DNA from: Bacteroidota bacterium
GTDB taxonomy: Bacteria; Bacteroidota; Bacteroidia; Flavobacteriales; Flavobacteriaceae
DNA length: 7,356 nucleotides
NCBI GenBank assembly: GCA_015767395.1
Contig: JADWMI010000115.1
Span: 1 to 7,356 of the forward strand
Reading direction: 5' to 3'
The notes beneath the pieces were generated by a model. That model worked only from the letters and a program-made list of their open reading frames with translations. It was not told the origin of the DNA and searched no databases. Of this stretch, positions 5,660 to 7,356 are shown piece by piece. The first letter of the stretch is position 1, and each line of letters opens with the position of its first letter. The translations under genes were made by a program, and so were the position numbers.

Positions 5660-6793
5660 ATGAGTACAATTATTGTATTAGGTGCCGGTATGGTTGGCAG
5701 TACCATGGCCATAGATTTGGCACAAAATCACACAGTAGCTATAACTGATTTTAATAAAAAAGTTTTAGAAAAAGCTGTTTCAAAGTGCACTTCATTGAAA
5801 CCAATCCAGTTGGATGTTACCAATAAAGAAGCACTTCAAAAAACAATAAAACCTTTTGACTTGGTGATTTGCGCCGTTCCCGGTTTTCTCGGTTTTAAAA
5901 CTTTAAAAAGCATTATTGAAGCTAAAAAAAACGTAGTAGATATTTCATTTTTCCCAGAAAACGCTTTAGAATTAGACGTTTTAGCAAAAGAAAAAAATGT
6001 AACCGCCATTGTAGACTGTGGTGTCGCTCCCGGAATGGGAAATATTATTTTAGGATATTACAATGAAAAACTAAAATTAACAGATTTTGAATGTTTGGTT
6101 GGTGGTTTACCAAAAGTAAAAAAATGGCCTTTTAGTTATAAAGCACCATTCTCACCTATTGATGTTATTGAAGAATATACGCGACCAGCTCGTTACGTTG
6201 AAAACGGACATTTGGTTGTAAAGGAAGCCTTGTCTGACTGTGAGTTTGTAAATTTTGAAGGCGTTGGAACTTTAGAATCGTTTAATTCTGATGGTTTACG
6301 TTCTATACTATTCACAATGCCTCATATAAAAAATATGAAGGAAAAAACATTGCGTTATCCAGATCATATTGAATATATAAAAGTGCTAAAAGAAAGCGGT
6401 TTTTTTAGTGAAGACAAAATCAATATTAATGGAATAAATATTTCACCGTTAGAATTTACTTCAAAAATATTATTTAATGAATGGAAATTAGAAGACAATG
6501 AATCCGAAATTACTGTCATGCGAATTACCATAAAAGGAACCAATAAAAAAGGTGAACAAAGAACAATTGTTTACAATTTACACGATGAATATTGCACAAA
6601 AACGCAAACCTCATCCATGGCAAGAACAACTGGTTATACAGCCACAGCTACAGCAAATATGTTCTTAGATGGTTTGTTTAAAGACAAAGGAATTTTCCCT
6701 CCAGAATTGGTCGGTAAACATGAAACCTGTTTCTATTATATATTAGATTATTTAAAAAATAGAAATGTGATTTACACCACAGAAAGTTACTAA
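5660..6793 (+). CDS. Saccharopine dehydrogenase-family enzyme, possibly L-lysine dehydrogenase-like
   Basis: I start this at the ATG at 5660 (377 residues) because the Rossmann strand begins at once: STIIVLGAGMVGS with GxGxxG at 8-13 and an acidic residue, D30, at the end of strand 2, favouring NAD. An upstream in-frame GTG at 5561 would add 33 hydrophobic residues that look non-coding. Further signatures are VVDISFFPE (92-100), AIVDCGVAPGMGNI (116-129), EKTLRYPDH (228-236), SSMARTTGYTATATA (318-332) and KGIFPPELVG (343-352). The last two match the C-terminal domain of saccharopine and L-lysine 6-dehydrogenases. Family chemistry is NAD(P)-linked oxidation at the lysine epsilon carbon or of saccharopine. 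The length is close to lysine 6-dehydrogenases, but the substrate is an inference. The TetR-type gene follows 66 bp downstream. No lysine riboswitch is visible upstream. Confidence 0.87.
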   Translation: MSTIIVLGAGMVGSTMAIDLAQNHTVAITDFNKKVLEKAVSKCTSLKPIQLDVTNKEALQKTIKPFDLVICAVPGFLGFKTLKSIIEAKKNVVDISFFPENALELDVLAKEKNVTAIVDCGVAPGMGNIILGYYNEKLKLTDFECLVGGLPKVKKWPFSYKAPFSPIDVIEEYTRPARYVENGHLVVKEALSDCEFVNFEGVGTLESFNSDGLRSILFTMPHIKNMKEKTLRYPDHIEYIKVLKESGFFSEDKININGINISPLEFTSKILFNEWKLEDNESEITVMRITIKGTNKKGEQRTIVYNLHDEYCTKTQTSSMARTTGYTATATANMFLDGLFKDKGIFPPELVGKHETCFYYILDYLKNRNVIYTTESY

Positions 6794-6831
6794 TTAATAA
6801 AGTTTATTTTGTTCATCAAATTTATTAAACT
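6794..6831. promoter_or_regulatory. Overlapping inverted repeats over the TetR promoter, probable operator
   Basis: Two perfect dyads overlap here: TTAATAAA (6794-6801) with TTTATTAA (6821-6828), and AGTTTA (6801-6806) with TAAACT (6826-6831). Inside them TTTG (6808-6811) also pairs with CAAA (6817-6820) around TTCAT. They cover the -33 element and spacer of the TetR promoter. TetR-family proteins bind such dyads as dimers and commonly repress their own gene. The same symmetry could act in RNA as a weak terminator of the upstream dehydrogenase gene, whose stop codon ends at 6793. Confidence 0.5.
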
Positions 6832-6838
6832 ACATTTG
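6809..6838 (+). promoter_or_regulatory. Promoter of the TetR-type gene (consensus match)
   Basis: TTG (6809-6811), exactly 19 bp, then TACATTTG (6831-6838): a full match to the Bacteroidota promoter pattern TTG-N19-TAnnTTTG. Transcription would begin around 6845, leaving a leader of about 15 nt before the ATG at 6860. It is the best promoter in the window and implies that the regulator is transcribed separately from the dehydrogenase. Confidence 0.65.
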
Positions 6839-6859
6839 TTGAGTGATTAGTCAATTAAA

Positions 6860-7356
6860 ATGGATAAAAAAAAACAATTATTAGAAACAGCAACAAAACT
6901 TTTTGTAGAAAGAGGTTTTCACGCAACGCCCACCTCGGCCATTACAAAAGAAGCTGGTGTAAGTGCAGGAATTTTATTTCATTATTTTAAAACAAAAGAT
7001 GATTTAATAGTAGAATTATATGTTGCATTAAAAAAGGAATATACAAAGGCAATCTTAGTTGATATTAACAAATTTAAAGCAGGTAGAAGCAAGCTTCGAT
7101 TGATTTGGTCTAATTCTTGGAATTGGGGTCTAGAAAACCCTATAAAATTTAGGTTTTTGGTACAGTTAGACAATTCAACATATGCTGAAACTGTTAAAAA
7201 ACATCCCGACATAATTGCTAAATATACAATGTTTTCAGCATTAATTCAGGAGTATATTTCTGAACGTATAGTAAGAGATATAGATGCTGTTTTTTTAATG
7301 ACTTCTATGTTTTCTTTAATCACTTCAATGGTCAATCATTTGGCTTTATTTCCAGA
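6860..7356 (+). CDS. TetR/AcrR-family transcriptional regulator (3' end outside window)
   Basis: The frame is open from the ATG at 6860 to the window edge (165 codons, last codon incomplete). The N-terminus is a standard TetR DNA-binding domain: helix 1 KKKQLLETATKLFVERGF (3-20), then the helix-turn-helix TSAITKEAGVSAGILFHYF (25-43) and the KTKDDL segment (44-49). The C-terminal ligand/dimer domain follows, with a W-rich stretch (IWSNSWNWGLENP) and hydrophobic helices. Typical TetR proteins have about 190-200 residues, so perhaps 25-35 are missing. TetR proteins repress by binding dyad operators and release on ligand binding. The dyads at 6794-6831 make self-regulation likely. The targets beyond itself are unknown; the adjacent dehydrogenase lies upstream and would not be controlled from this site by a classical mechanism. 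The missing 3' end may lead to its regulated neighbour, often a transporter or enzyme. Confidence 0.9.
   Translation, partial: MDKKKQLLETATKLFVERGFHATPTSAITKEAGVSAGILFHYFKTKDDLIVELYVALKKEYTKAILVDINKFKAGRSKLRLIWSNSWNWGLENPIKFRFLVQLDNSTYAETVKKHPDIIAKYTMFSALIQEYISERIVRDIDAVFLMTSMFSLITSMVNHLALFP

Noticed and set aside
6982..7212. 76-codon minus-strand frame opposite the TetR-type gene
   Set aside because: It is antisense to the TetR frame, whose helix-turn-helix is unmistakable, and its translation shows no recognisable features.
1..7356. CRISPR array, tRNA/rRNA gene, insertion sequence, phage or toxin-antitoxin module
   Set aside because: I saw no spaced direct repeats, no tRNA-like cloverleaf, no transposase or integrase motifs, and no terminal repeats. 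Nearly all bases are accounted for by ordinary genes.

Overview
This AT-rich window has short A-rich leaders, no clear Shine-Dalgarno sequences, and promoter motifs of the Bacteroidota type (TTG, about 19 bp, TAnnTTTG). The protein families also point to a member of the Flavobacteriia, probably Flavobacteriaceae. I infer this from style and gene families; I could not run a database search. The content looks like ordinary chromosome: metabolism, transport and RNA-related genes. There is no integrase, transposase, CRISPR array, phage gene, tRNA or rRNA.

Layout. (1) At the left edge is the 3' part of a PepSY-type membrane protein gene (+). Its stop overlaps the start of a YeeZ-like NAD(P)-binding epimerase-fold protein (+) by 4 bp, so the two are very likely cotranscribed. 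(2) After a 104-bp gap with two candidate -7 elements comes a nitrobindin/FABP-like beta-barrel protein (+). It ends 6 bp from the end of a convergent GreA/GreB-like gene (-). (3) The GreA-like gene lies 40 bp downstream of a 12-TM-class YfcC/DcuC-family carrier gene on the same strand. (4) A divergent intergenic region (3687-3794) contains a perfect 6-bp-arm dyad and a -7 element. It leads to a YhcC/YtqA-type radical SAM gene (+) and then a TSUP (TauE/SafE) membrane transporter (+). (5) After a 153-bp gap with a 20-codon ORF comes a saccharopine/lysine dehydrogenase-family enzyme (+), whose real start is the internal ATG at 5660. (6) The window ends inside a TetR-type regulator (+). Its promoter matches the Bacteroidota consensus exactly and is overlapped by two inverted repeats that look like an autoregulatory operator.

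How the genes work together. No single pathway ties the window together. Possible links are the lysine-type dehydrogenase with the adjacent TetR regulator, and the PepSY protein with the epimerase through translational coupling. I see no new multi-gene defence or biosynthetic system. The points most worth a second look are the TetR promoter/operator, the GreA-like factor that keeps both the acidic tip motif and the C-terminal signature, the mis-callable start of the dehydrogenase with the small ORF in front of it, and the start-codon hairpin of the TSUP gene.
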